Positions 22,182 through 34,235 of a DNA stretch of 64,000 nt are shown in pieces. The notes under the pieces are model-generated. The model worked only from the letters and a program-made list of their open reading frames with translations, made no database searches and had not been told where the DNA came from. The position numbers and the translations under genes were made by a program. Every line of letters starts with the position of its first letter. Position 1 is the first letter of the stretch. The stretch is from NCBI RefSeq assembly GCF_024679245.1, contig NC_090191.1, forward strand, positions 372,001 to 436,000. Direction: 5' to 3'. This stretch comes from Pseudorasbora parva. Taxonomy: Eukaryota; Chordata; Actinopteri; Cypriniformes; Gobionidae.

Positions 22182-23881
22182 CCTGTTAAGCTGATTTCTA
22201 AATTTTGAAAAAATCCTAAGAAATGTATACTCAGACTAAAACAAATACAGTTTGTGAATCCTTTGCACTAAAAGCATAATTATGGTCTCATTTGAAAGCA
22301 GACACCTGGCAGTTTACTGTAAAGTCAAAATGATAATATTTTTTATAATAAAAAAAAGCTATAATAAGCTTCAAAGTTTTGTAAAGTTATTAGAAATTTA
22401 TTTGTATGATATATCTTTATGAAAATAAAATTGAAGTGGGCCTTGGAGAAATCTAGAAATGCACTACAGCTAAAGCCACAAGTCTGACCATGTTATATTT
22501 CAGATCTGAAGATGATCAGTCTAAAACTCTGCATTTTATTAAACGTTTTACAAGATCGTTTCATGTGATTTTATTTTGAGATATCGCTGAAATATCAACT
22601 GATGTTTATTGCCACATCTTCTCAGCTTTCAGTCGCTGTATTGCCTCTATTGTTTAGAGGTGCAAACTGCCCCATTCAGTTTGTCTCCCCGGCATTCACA
22701 CTTCTGCGGACTGGTTATGGCTCCAATTATTATTCTTTTGTCTGCATTATAATTACTAACGATTCTCTATTCAAACTGTTCTATTCAAACCTCATTTCTA
22801 AATCAAACCTCTCACTTTACCCTCACTGAGACTCTATTGAATGCATTTCGTCCAAATAAGCATTTCAGTAGTTTTACATTTAGAAAATGTTCATAAAAAT
22901 AAAGTATTTACTCAGTGGCAGGTGCATCTAGGGCAAGCTAGCATGTTAGCTTAGCACACCAGCAAAACAACAATTTATACGATTAAAATCATGTTTTATT
23001 CAAAACTTGCTTCATATCACTTTATATTTTATATGTAGAGTGTTTTATATAACAATATGTGATCTCATATAGCTTCGGGTCAAAAAATCTGACAGAAAAT
23101 ATACAATGCTAAAAGCTATGTGGAATAGCATTGCATTATAAATATCATCTATTATGAAACCACCCAACATGGCATAAAGAACACAGACCAACCATATATT
23201 GCCGCGATTGTGTGTTTATTGTCTTAAAACGTGTTTATCTGCATAAAATAGCGATCTGACGATCCCAGGGAGCTGTGTGGATATGTCCATATGTCAGATA
23301 CTTCCTGAATGTCACATGGTGTGTCTGTTCTTCATGTGTTCCCCATGGGGTGAATTTTCAGTAGTACAGCTTTCCAGCGCCCTCCGGCTGCCAGAATGAA
23401 TTGAAAACACAGCATATCACAGTATACTGCGCTCATAATCACACATCCGCGGATTTTGGATAAATATTGAATAAATAATACTTCTCTGTATAGAAATTTG
23501 ACTCAAACATGAGAGAATCTATCAATATTTCTCCACATCTGCACACATTTGAAGTAAAAGCCCTGAGGGAAGTTGTTTTGTCGAGTGTCTTCATGACGAC
23601 CAAGGAGGATTTTTTTATGAATGGGAGCAAATGACGCGCATATTACAATCAAAAGGTAGCGACGCCCAAGATCATATTCATAACTCCTGGAACATATTAA
23701 CACATTACGGTCACTATAAGACTTTGAGAATAAAACAGAGGTAAAAAAATGAAACTTTAGTCTTAGATCTTTTTAATGATGTATAGTTTGTCAAGGTAAT
23801 TACTTACATCTGATAGTAATTTTGAGCTAATTTAAACAAAGAGACCTTCAGTGCGTCCTCGTCCTCGTGACGGTTATCAGG
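22182..23881 (+). mobile_element. TTAA-flanked non-autonomous element, copy A (piggyBac-like)
   Basis: TTAA at 22178-22181 and 23882-23885. Ends CCTGTTAAGCTGA and (inverted) CCTGATAACCGTCAC share a CCTGWTAA terminus. 1700 bp. The full length recurs inverted at 31865-33548, also between TTAAs. No transposase; the short frames inside (about 22602-22829 forward, 23503-23703 reverse) are shared with the other copy but match nothing I know. A TTAA target is the piggyBac signature. Confidence 0.75.
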
Positions 23882-24180
23882 TTAATATTGAAAGCAGAAA
23901 AGTTAGAAAACGGTTCCTTTTTCTTTCTTTTTTTTCCAAAATACAAAAAACAAGAATTAGCTAGGGTTTTCGTTCTGAGGTAGAAAAATTAATAAACTAG
24001 ATTCCATAAAAAAACAACTGGATTCCTCAGAATGACAAAAAAAATCAAGCTGAATTCTTGTTTGTGGGAATATTTGGTTGTGGGCCCTCTAAACCTTCCG
24101 GAATTCCCACCAAGTGAAGATTGGATATGCGGGAACGACACTCTAAATCAATGCAATTAGCATACAGTGAAGTAATTTAT

Positions 24181-25345
24181 TTTCCAGCTAAATCCCAGCA
24201 CATAGAGACTCTTTCACCTAGATTAGTGGAACTGCTTTGGCATGGTTTAAATCGTTATTATCTGACCGTTATCAGTTTGTAGCAGTAAATGAAGAGATGT
24301 CACACCGATCACAAGTTCAGTATGGGGTACCGCAAGGCTCAGTGTTAGGACCGCTGCTCTTCACCCTGTATCTGCTCCACTGGGAGATATCATTAGGAAA
24401 CATGGCGTTAGTTTTCATTGTTATGCTGACGATACTCAGCTCTATATTTCCTCACACCCTGACGAAACCTACCAATTCACAAGATTAACGGAATGCAGAG
24501 CTGATATAAAAAATTGGATGAATAGTAATTTCCTGCAACTTAATTCAGATAAAACTGAATTTTTAATTATTGGACAGAAAAGCTCCACAAGTAGTAACCG
24601 AGAATACTGTCTAACACTTGATGACTGCTCTGTCAAGCCCTCGTCGTCAGTGAGGAACCTGGGTGTGCTCTTTGATACCAATCTTTCATTTGAAAGCCAC
24701 GTTTCTAGCATCTGTAAAACCGCATTCTATCATCTTAAAAATATATCTAAATTACGGCACATGCTTTCAATGCATAATGCTGAACAGTTAGTACATGCAT
24801 TCATGAGCTCGAGGCTAGATTATTGTAATGCTCTACTGGGTGGTTGCCCTGCTCGCTTAATAAACAAACTCCAGCTAGTCCAAAATGCAGCAGCTAGAGT
24901 TCTTACTAGAACCAGGAAGTATGATCATATTAGTCCAGTTCTGTCAACACTGCACTGGCTCCCTATTAAACATCGCATACATTTTAAAATCTTGCTTATT
25001 ACTCAAAGCACTAAATGGTTTAGCTCCAGTACTTAAGCGAGCTCTTAACACATTATACTCCATCACGTCTAATGCGGTCTCAAAACTCTGGCCAGTTGAT
25101 CATACCTAGAATATCTAAATCAACTGCAGGCGGTCGATCCTTTTCCTATTTAGCTCCGAAACTCTGGAATAGTCTTCCTGGCGCTCTATGATAAATTAAA
25201 ATAAGCTGATAACATCACTGTTTACTCCAGAACGACTGTACAGCCAAATCAAGTTTTGTTGCAATGTTGTCCTGTTTAACACTGTGAAGCTGCTTTGACA
25301 CAATCGCCGTTGTAAAAGCGCTATAGAAATAAAGTTGACTTGACT
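24181..25345 (+). mobile_element. L2-type LINE, 5'-truncated, plus strand
   Basis: Contains the C-terminal half of ORF2 followed by a short 3' UTR ending TGTAAAAGCGCTATAGAAATAAAGTTGACTTGAC. The first ~40 bp (24186-24221) are an L2 3' UTR-like segment fused directly in front of the reverse transcriptase, a chimeric start. The UTR is much shorter than in the 49800-51865 copy. Confidence 0.8.
24222..25175 (+). pseudogene. L2 reverse transcriptase, C-terminal half, frameshifted
   Basis: Reads [18 protein letters not shown] and [18 protein letters not shown] one-base deletion near 24375 then shifts the frame, so the YADDTQLY catalytic block is out of frame. A second open stretch (24518-25036) holds [44 protein letters not shown] and [20 protein letters not shown]. 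Another frame change comes near 25000. Nearly identical to the intact-frame copy at 50686-51862. Confidence 0.85.
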
Positions 25346-26686
25346 TTGGATCATTGTAATCTCTTTGGGAGGAGGACTTCAGTATTATATTAGAAGATGA
25401 AACCTGGGACGCTATCTTGAAAAGGATACATTCTTCTTCAATTAGCTCTAGGCATAGGCTTATTCACTTTAAGGTAGTGCACTGTATTCATTGGTCTAGG
25501 GTACAACTCTGTAAGATATTTTTGACGTAGACCCCACCTGTCGACGCTGTGTTGTTGTACCGTGCCCAGGTGTGATTGCCCCCCTCTCCACTACCCCGCT
25601 GGCCCCCACTCACACTTGCACTTAACATACCGGGCTGGAGCTTGCGTCATTCATGATGCAACTTTTTTTGTTTTGAAGACCGGAAAAAAAAACTTTTACT
25701 AATAGACTGGCTAATAGATTTATCATTTATGCCATGCAGCGATTTTTCACTTGACTGCACTGCACATATTAGAAGATCATTACAGATGCAGCTGACTTTG
25801 AAGGAGGAATATACGGCTTTACTCGCAAAGTACAAATTATGTTAAGCAATAATGTGATAACCAGAGTTGTTATAAACCTAAATAAACTTGATTTAATCGA
25901 AAAGTGTATCCAAGTAGTAATAATTGGGTGTTTGTTGTTGTCATAATGACAGTAGTGCACAGGTGTTCCATGCTCTAACACGGTGAGTGCTCATACTGCC
26001 TGCGAACCTCGAGCCCAACCAATCGGGCCAGGCCCAGCCAAACGAACCGACCGGGGCACGGTTCAAAGCACCTAGAGTGAGTACACATTTTGTTTTCATT
26101 CTTTTTGTCCCTCATTGTCCCCGTCCTAAGCTATTAAGTTTTTGGGACAGATATTTAGTTGTTTCTCAGACATTTTCACTACAGCAATAGACCCCAACCC
26201 ATTGACAGCCTTATTTGGGGTTCTTCTGGAAAAAATGTAGACTAACAGCCTTAGAGATGGATACCATTTTACTTTGCACACTGCTGGCTAGATCACTTAT
26301 ACGAATTAACTAGAAGCGGCCATCTTCTCCAACCAACCGTCATTGGGTTTTTGACCTAGTTTGCCCTCAAACTGGAAAAGATTAAATTTGTATTTAAAAT
26401 GAACCCTTACCTTTTCGTAAAATCTTGGAGCGCATTTTTAGAGTACTTTAGGGAGATTGATCTGGGTAAAGGTAATATGTTTTCTCTTTTTTTCTTCCTG
26501 TTGTTTTGTATGTTTATATGAATATGCATACAGTATATTATTGTGATTATATGTTTATATGAATGTGGACATTTATTATGCATGTTTTATGCAGTATTAT
26601 GTATACATACAATTTTGTAACAATTATATTATCTGTACTGTGCCTTGACATGTTTATGGGCTTTTCTTTAATAAACATATTAAAAA
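25346..26686. other. Spacer without recognised features
   Basis: Short reading frames only. 25990-26080 contains a GC-rich patch. Nothing supports a gene. Confidence 0.4.
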
Positions 26687-26792
26687 TCTTCTTTTGTATT
26701 GAGCAGAAAAAAAACTCATACTGGTTTGGAACAACTTGAGAGTGATTCAATGATGACAGAATTTTCATTTTTGGATGGACTATCACTTTAAT
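26687..26792 (-). repeat. Common fish interspersed repeat, minus copy
   Basis: Reverse complement matches the repeat at 13134-13345 (TAGTCCATCCAAAAATGAAA, TTCCAAACCAGTATGAG). It sits in intron 2, 28 bp past the exon 2 donor. Confidence 0.7.
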
Positions 26793-26819
26793 GCAAAGAA
26801 ATGTGCATATGGCACTTAC

Positions 26820-28526
26820 CTGAAGGTATGGGGCTGACACTGTCACTGGCTTCACTCACTCCCAATTTACCCACTATCCTGCAGCGGATCAAGTACTGCT
26901 TTCCAAACTCCAATCCAGTCAGAGTTAAGTCTTCATCAGGTGTGTTTATGGCATCCCACTGTTCCCTGTTCACCTTCTGGTACTCCACTCTGTACTGCAG
27001 AGTTTCTCCAGTTGGGGACTTCTGCAGTTTCAGGGTCACACTGCGCTCCAGGACCTTCTTCACTTCTGGAGGAGGAGGCTTTGACACGGGCTGGAACTGT
27101 GTGTCTGTCAGCTTCCCTTTTTTATACAGACGGATGGAGGAGCGTGGACTGGATGGATCGGATATGGCAGAAATAATGAATCTGTATCTCTTTTCCTCTT
27201 TATTAGCCTCTGCAAAACCTCTGAAAAGAGAAATGGTCTCTCTCATCTTTGAGATGAGATCAGGATTCTTGAACCACTCTTCTGATGCTCGAAACGTGAT
27301 AGGAAGTGGTTTCTTTACCACATCTAGCTCTTTAAACTCTTCAGATTCCAGAAACTCCTTCAGGGTTGAAAGATACGGGTCATCATACTTCAGAGATGTG
27401 AAGGTCAAGCACACCACAACATCAATATCAGGATCAAGGAGCATGGTGTTGAGACCGTCTGAGTTTTCAGTTTTGATTCCCTCCAGCATTCTGGTGTACA
27501 AAGTTAAGTGGTTAAGTTCAGACTTTACATCTTCCAACCATTGGTTAAGCCTGTCAGCACTAAAAGGGGAGTTATAGTGGATCTTCTGAATGTCTTCAAG
27601 CGACTTCTCCTTCATCTCTCCTCCTCGTATAGCAGGCAAGACTCTGGCCACTGCTTTCATAAGCACCGTTTGGTAAATGCTAAATGAGTTTTGAAATAAG
27701 CGCAGTCTCTCTTGGACGTCGCTGAAAAAATTCACCAATGTGTTTCTGGAGAGGTCATTGCATGTCCTCTCTACTTCTCCCAGCTCCTCCATTATACCTT
27801 CAATTTTGGAAACCAGACGTGTGGTGATTTCTCTCTCCAACCGAGCAGCTTTTGTATCCAGTTTAGAAAGAGGATAGAGCCAGGCTTTGATTGGAACTGC
27901 ATTCTTTGGATTCTTCTTTAGAATAGTGGGGAGCTTCTTGTACACGTCTAGGGCCTCTATGAAAGTGGTAGGGTTCTGATCAAGGCGGAAGTCACCATGA
28001 AATGTGCAATCAATGCTCTCAGCCCTTTTCTTATCACTATCTGTCATTTCTACAGCACCTTTTCCCTCAATAGAAAAACCAGGGAGGCTTTTGACCATGA
28101 TATTCAGTGCTCCTTCAATCTCCTGCTTTTTTTCCTCTTCTGAAAGTCTCCGATCAAACACCATGAAGGCCTGAGCTCCGTAGAGTACAGCCGTGACCAC
28201 ATGAGTTGCAGTTTTCTGATCAAACACCTGAGGGTAGGTGATGTGGCCCAGATGTTTCATAGTGAGCTGATCAAATCTTGAGGTTTCTTTGTAATACATT
28301 GTTACTCTGGACTGTTGGTTTGAGGATTTGGTGTCACGCAGAAACTTGGCAGATCCTCCCACCTCCACCAGCCCTCCTAAGAAGCTGGCCTTCAGGGAAG
28401 CACTTACATCCAGGAGATTGGCCTTACTAGAGAGAGAGTCGGAGCTACTGAACTTCACATCTGTCATGGGCTTGGGATGGGAGCTTAAATCTTTACTCAG
28501 TGAATCCTTATCCCACAGAGTAACAC
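26820..28526 (-). CDS. SNTX-like protein, exon 2 (helical core, thioredoxin-like and FN3 regions)
   Basis: A single open exon of 1707 nt. It starts after the acceptor TTTCTCATTTCAG (28527-28528) with two bases of a split codon, and ends one base into a codon at donor GTAAGT (26819-26814). It opens with VTLWDKDSLSKDLSSHPKP and the SNTX pore-forming-fold start FSSSDSLSSKANLLDVSAS, then TMKHLGHITYPQVFDQKTA and VVTAVLYGAQAFMVFDR. The central helical part (KLPTILKKNPKNAVPIKAW) and the thioredoxin-like part (DIDVVVCLTFTSLKYDDPY) precede an FN3 domain (SVTLKLQKSPTGETLQYRV ... LTLTGLEFGKQYLIRCRI). The family includes fish venom cytolysins, but most fish members are non-venom proteins of unknown, possibly immune, function; nothing here shows toxicity. 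No stops or frameshifts. Confidence 0.9.
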
Positions 28527-29630
28527 CTGAAATGAGAAATGACTTTAATAGTTACATATGAGGACACAAAGAATTGTTGAAGAAACCCCAAGTCAAAATT
28601 GATAAGATAATTAGTCTTGCATCCAGACTAATTATCAGTATACCTGAAGTGTGTTAATGATTAGTTAACTTAAAATGTGCTATTTTGGAACAACTGATTT
28701 TGTACAAAGTATATTTAAGTTTTAATTAAGTTGTGTAAAAGCCTAACTTAAAGCCTATTTAGTGTACTTGTATGTGCTAAATTGGAACAACTTTACGTAG
28801 TGCACTTTTATAACAATCCCAAGCTTAACTAAACCCATAACCAGTCATATGATTTGTTAAAAAGGAAACATGCCACATTAATAGTTCAGTTAACACAGAA
28901 TAAACATAACTCTTAAATCTTATTCAATGCAATTTTAGTTATATTTTATATTAAGTATTATTAAAGTACAGCAACACTCATTTCACCTCAACCTTTTTAC
29001 CATGTCAATTCACACTAGCAAAATACAAAAACATAATATCAAATTATGTATAAACAAAGTTCAAAAACATATCAAAGTTCATGTGTGAAGTACACGGGTA
29101 ATAGGTTGAATAAAGTGCTCTCTGGAATTTCATTAAAGGTCCCAAAATGGCTGGTATATCCTTAAATAACTGGATCAAATGGAACCCATGTCCCTGTATC
29201 ATGCAAGGTCCAATTTTATAGAAGTTTAATTTACAGTAGCAGTTGTTTTGGAGATTAAAGAGCCTTTGTTTTAAAATTAAATACTGCACTGTTAATTGGC
29301 CATTTAAGCAGGCATATATGTTATAATGACTTTGAATAATGGCTGTTAAAAAAACAAAATATTCATAACAAATAATAATGAGAATTACGTCCCATACATT
29401 GAAAGGTGTAAAATGATCGCAGAGTGAGCACATTGTAGCATTAATTGAGCTGTTCTCCTTGCCAGACATTAGACATAAGACTGCAAATGGGTGTCTGCAG
29501 GCCAACAAACTTATTTGATAGCATCTTCTCTAAAAAAAATCCCAACATGGTCTTAGAAAATGTTTCATAAACTTCCTAGTTTTGGACATAACAGCCTCAG
29601 ATTTTAAATAAAGCATGACCACACTTATGG
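28527..29630. other. Intron 1 sequence, AT-rich
   Basis: A 154-codon reverse-strand frame at 29044-29508 is AT-rich, has no splice context in phase with the gene and no domain I recognise. No repeat identified. Confidence 0.4.
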
Positions 29631-30593
29631 CTCGCCTAAAGGATTATTAGGGACACCTGTTCAATTTCGTAATTAGGGTGTGTTCCTAGTCAAGACAATC
29701 TCCTGAACTCCAAACTGAATGTCAGAATGGGAAAGAAAGGTGATTTAAGCAATTTTGAGCGTGGCATGGTTGTTGGTGCCAGACGGGCCGATTTGAGTAT
29801 TTCAGAATCTGCTCAGTTACTGGGGTTTTCACACACAACCATTTATTGGGTTTACAAAAAATGTTGTGAAAAAGGAAAAACATCCGGTATGGAGCAGTCC
29901 TGTGGGAGAAAATGCCTTGTTGATGCTCGAGGTCAGAGGAGAATGGGCCGACTGATTCAAGCTGATAGAAGAGCAACTTTGACTGAAATAACCACTCGTT
30001 ACAACCGAGGTATGCAGCAAAGCATTTGTGAAGCCACAACACACACAACCTTGAGGCGGATGGGCTACAGCAGCAGAAGACCCCACCGGGTACCTCTCAT
30101 CTCCACTACAAATAGGAAAAAGAGGTGACAATTTGCACGAGCTCACCAAAATTGGACAGTTGAAGACTGGAAAAATGTTGCTTGGTCTGATGAATCTCAA
30201 TTTCTGTTGAGACATTCAGATGGTAGAGTCAGATGGTAGATGGTAGAGACCACCATGTCCCCATCCTCTGATGGCTACTTCCAGCAGGATAATGCACCAT
30301 GTCACAAAGCTCAAATAATTTCAAATTGGTTTCTTGAACATGACAATGAGTTGACTGTACTAAAATGGCCCCCACAGTCCCCAAATCTTAACCCAAAAGA
30401 GCATCTTTGGGATGTGGTGGAACGGGAGCTTCGTGCCCTGAATGTGCATCCCACAAATCTCCATCAACTGCAAGATGCTATCCTATCAATATAGGCCAAC
30501 TTTTCTAAAGATTTTTTTAGGACCTTGTTGAATCAATTCCACGTAGAATTAAGGCAGTTCTGTTGGCGAAAGGGGGTCAAACACAGCAGCAGC
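29631..30593 (+). mobile_element. Tc1-like transposon, internally deleted, right end lost
   Basis: The left terminus TCGCCTAAAGGATTATTAGG is followed by CTCCAAACTGAATGTCAGA and the transposase start at 29727. About 250 bp are missing near 30235-30245, where a GATGGTAGA repeat marks the join. The right inverted terminus is absent: homology stops after GGGGGTCAAACACAG. Confidence 0.85.
29727..30590 (+). pseudogene. Tc1-like transposase (DD34E), broken
   Basis: N-terminal HTH domains: MGKKGDLSNFERGMVVGAR, SISESAQLLGFSHTTIYWV and GRLIQADRRATLTEITTRY. A TGA at 30126-30128 stops the frame. Beyond it the first catalytic block WSDESQF and then, past the deletion, the second block FQQDNAPCHKAQ and the third NLNPKEHLWDVVEREL can be read. 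In the last, the usual Asp before LNP is Asn in this copy (PNLNP) while the Glu is kept. Stop, deletion and right-end loss leave it inactive. It lies in intron 1 of the SNTX-like gene on the opposite strand. Confidence 0.85.
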
Positions 30594-31116
30594 ATTGTGA
30601 ACTTTTGTAATGACACGTTTGGCCAACTTATAAATGTGTCATTACATTTAAACTGCAAACACATGAGGTGAGTCTCTGCATTAAAGACCCACACATGGCA
30701 AATCAACGTGTGGCTACATTTCCATCCGATGCGGTAGGAACTTGAACTGATTGTGTAGGGTTTTAACTGTGACAAATCTGACGATGATTGACATGGCAGC
30801 TAAACGGTGTTGCCGGGATGCGCGTAACTAAGCGACAAAGTCGGTTAAAGATGATGAAGTAGTATGTCCCATAGCTTGCATACTTTTCTGCTACACACTC
30901 AAAATCTGTACTTTTTCTTCACAAAAAGAGCACATACTTTTAGGTCGTAGTATAAGTAGACTAATTGGGACGCAGACAGTATCTCCCTCATACAAATTTG
31001 AAGGAGAATCCCGCTATAATCAGGCAGACATTTCAAAATAAGAGTCCCAGTTGGATACACAATTTGTTTCTCCAATTGTTCATCTAACCCTTTCTCCTCT
31101 GTTGCAGAAGAGTCGT
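30594..31116. other. Intron sequence without recognised features
   Basis: No domain, repeat or regulatory motif identified. Confidence 0.4.
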
Positions 31117-31470
31117 TCCTTCCGTTCTGGCAGGAGCTGAATTTCTCTGGCTAATTTTCTCCACTATTACAGCAGTGCTGTTCTCTCTGCTCCCACAGGA
31201 GCTCAGCTTCTATGGCCAATTTCTCCACTATTACAGCAGTGCTGTTCTCTCTGCTCCCACAGGAGCTCAGCTTATATGGCCAATTTCTCCACTATTACAG
31301 CAGTTCTGTTCCCTCTGCTCCCACAGGAGCTCAGCTTCTCTGGCTAATTTCTCCACTGCCGCAGCAGTGCCGTTTCCTCTGCTCCCACAGGAGCTCAGCT
31401 TCTCTGGCTAATTTCTCCACTGCCGCAGCAGTGCTATTTCCTCTGCTCCCGCAGGAGCTCAGCCAGTGCG
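31117..31470. repeat. 64-bp minisatellite, about 5.5 copies
   Basis: GCTCCCACAGGAGCTCAG recurs at 31189, 31253, 31317, 31381 and 31445 (GCTCCCGC in the last), exactly 64 bp apart, with TTTCTCCACT(A/G)..CAGCAGT between. Forward frames through it are repeat-encoded and not a gene. Confidence 0.92.
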
Positions 31471-31797
31471 GGAATGCGGTGCAGGAACTGGAGCCCTCTC
31501 TGGACTCAGTGCACGGGACGGAGCCCTCTCTGGACAAGGACAGATGCTAGCCAGGGCAAGGAAATACAAATGGGCATCTCTGGAATCTCCTCCGAGATGA
31601 CAGCAGGCTGCTACGTAACAGCCCCTGAATCTCTGGAGGACGCCCTGTGCTCTTCCCAAGTACACAAGACAGCCACCACATAATTTAAACCACCTCATAA
31701 TTTAATTTAATTTAATAATGAACAAACAACATGGAACAAAATAACACTAAAGTAAAACCAAAGAAAACCAAAAAGAACCAGGATCGGGGAACAGTAT
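31471..31797. other. Spacer
   Basis: Tandem GGAGCCCTCTCTGGAC at 31490 and 31520; otherwise nothing recognised. Confidence 0.4.
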
Positions 31798-31864
31798 AGG
31801 CAAGGCAAGGCAAGTTTATTTATATAGCACATTTCATACACAATGGCAATTCAAAGTGCTTTAA
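31798..31864 (-). mobile_element. LINE 3' end with (CTTGC)n tail
   Basis: On the minus strand AAAGCACTTTGAATTGCC... GTGCTATATAAATAAACTTG ends in CCTTG repeats. A second copy of the same 3' end is at 45803-45875. It is interrupted by the TTAA element that follows. Confidence 0.65.
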
Positions 31865-33548
31865 CCTGATAACCGTCACGAGGACGAGGACGTGCTGAAG
31901 GTCTCTTTGCTTAAATTAGCTCAAAATTACTATCAGATGTAAGTAATTACCTTGACAAACTATACATCATTAAAAAGATCTAAGACTAAAGTTTAATTTT
32001 TTTACCTCTCTTTTATTCTCAAAGTCTTATAGTGACCAGAATGTGTTAATATGTGCCAGGAGTTATGAATATGATCATGGGCGTCGCAACCTTTTGATTG
32101 TAATATGCGCGTCATTTGCTCCCATTCATAAAAAACTCCTCTGTGGTCGTCATGAAGACACTCGACAAAACAACTTCCCTCGGGGCTTTTACTTCAAAAG
32201 TGTATTGATAGATTCTCACATGTTTGAGTCAAATTTCTATACAGAGAAGTATTATTTATTCAATCTTTATCCAAAATCCGCGGATGTGTGATTATGAGAG
32301 CAGTAGACAGTGATATGCTGTGTTTTCAATTCATTCTGGCAGCCGGAGGGCGCTGGAAAGCTGTACTACTGAAAATTCACCCAATGTGGAACACATGAAG
32401 AACAGACACACCATGTGACATTCAGGAAGTATCTGACATTTCCAAAACAGCTTCCTGAGATCGTCAGATCGCTATTTAATGCAGATAGACACGTTTTAAG
32501 ACAATAAACACACAATCGCGGCAATATATGGTTGGTCTGTGTTCTTTATGCCATGTTGGGTGGTTTCATAATAGATGATATTTATAATGCAATGCTATTC
32601 CACATAGCTTTTAGCATTGTATATTTTCTGTCAGATTTTTTGACCCGAAGCTACATGAGATCACATATTGTTATATAAAACACTCGACTTATAAATTATA
32701 AAGTGATATGAAGCAAGTTTTGAATAAAACATGATTTTAATCGTATAAATTGTTGTTTTGCTGGTGTGCTAAGCTAACATGCTAGCTTGCCCTAGATGCA
32801 CCTGCCACTGAGTAAATACTTTATTTTTATGAACATTTTCTAAATGTAAAACTACTGAAATGCTTATTTGGACGAAATGCATTTGATAGAGTCTCAGTGA
32901 GGGTAAAGTGAGAGGTTTGATTTAGAAATGAGGTTTGAATAGAACAGTTTGAATAGAGAATTGTTAGTAATTAAAATGCAGACAAAAGAATAATAATTAG
33001 AGCCATAACCAGTCCGCAGAAGTGTGAATGTGTGCCGGGGAGACAAACTGAATAGGGCAGTTTGCACCTCTAAACAACAGAGGCAAAATAGCGAATGAAA
33101 GCTGAGAAGACATGGCAATAAACATCAGTTGATATTTTAGAGATATCTCAAAATAAAATTACATGAAACGATCTTGTAAAACGTTTAATAAAATTCAGAG
33201 TTTTAGACTGATCATCTTCAGATCTGAAATATAACATGGTCAGACTTGTGGCTTTAGCTGTAGTGCATTTCTAGATTTCTCCAAGGCCCACTTCAATTTT
33301 ATTTTCATAAAGATATATCATACAAATAAATTTCTAATAACTTTACAAAACTTTGAAGCTTATTATAGCTTTTTTTTTGATTATGAAAAATATTATCATT
33401 TTGACTTTACAGTAAACTGCCAGGTGTCTGCTTTCAAATGAGACCATAATTATGCTTTTAGTGCAAAGGATTCACAAACTGTATTTGTTTTAGTCTGAGT
33501 TTGCATTTCTTAGGATTTTTTTCAAAAATTCGGAGTCAGCTTAACAGG
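31865..33548 (-). mobile_element. TTAA-flanked non-autonomous element, copy B (inverted relative to copy A)
   Basis: TTAA at 31861-31864 and 33549-33552. Full-length reverse-complement match to 22182-23881 with scattered substitutions and small indels (for example a ~15-bp difference around 32210). Both copies lie in introns of the SNTX-like gene (A in intron 2, B in intron 1), flanking exon 2 in opposite orientation. No transposase. Confidence 0.75.
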
Positions 33549-33569
33549 TTAAATAGCTTTTTATAGCTT

Positions 33570-33735
33570 TCCTATAGCTTAAACAGTAGAGCATGGCACT
33601 AGCAACGCCAAGGTTATGGGTTCGATTCCCAGGGAAAGCAAGAATTGACAAAAAAAAAAGTTTGAATGTGTACCTTGAATGCAATGTAAGTTGCTTTGGA
33701 TAAAAGCGTCTGCCAAATGCATAAATGTAAATGTT
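33570..33735 (+). mobile_element. tRNA-derived SINE with L2-type 3' tail
   Basis: The A-box-like TAGCTTAAACAGTAGAGC and B box GGTTCGATTCC lie 30-40 bp apart. The tail GTTGCTTTGGATAAAAGCG, TCTGCCAAATGCATAAATG matches the 3' end of the LINE at 34236-34663. It is not a functional tRNA gene. Confidence 0.8.
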
Positions 33736-34235
33736 AAATAGAACTGAATTAATAGGGATAACAAATGCATTAAAAAGAATACAATGTGTAAAAATAAAAA
33801 TAGAAACAGTTGTAAAGAGGGAAAAAAAAACAGATTCCAGATAGATTCCTATCTGCCTGATTCTAAATTCAGGTACTCCTATCTGAGAAGAGATGCAGCA
33901 GGTTCGCAATGTCTCCTGGACCTTACAAGTCAGTCCAAGAAGGGATCCTGTAGGGGACGTTACCGATGCCCCGCAGGGCCTCCTCTTTCTTGAGTCCGCT
34001 TATTTACACTCTCTGCTACCACAAGCAGAAAGAAGCAAAGCACACTGCTCTCTTTTTAAAATCTCTTTGAGTCAGACAGCCCTAACCAAAAGTAATAATG
34101 AACAGATATACGAAATAAGAAATAGAAATATACAGTTGTAAAGAGAAGTAAAAATAATAAAATGATGAACCAAAGATAAGAGCAAAGGTAAAATAAAACA
34201 GTTATCAAAAGAATTTAAAAAATGATGCATAGATT

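Noticed and set aside
26801..27577. 258-codon forward gene opposite exon 2
   Set aside because: Shadow of the SNTX-like exon on the other strand.
29044..29508. 154-codon reverse-strand gene
   Set aside because: AT-rich, no domain, sits in an intron and has no supporting splice or promoter signals.
33570..33650. tRNA gene at the GGTTCGATTCC box
   Set aside because: No complete cloverleaf, and the LINE-type tail after it shows a SINE.
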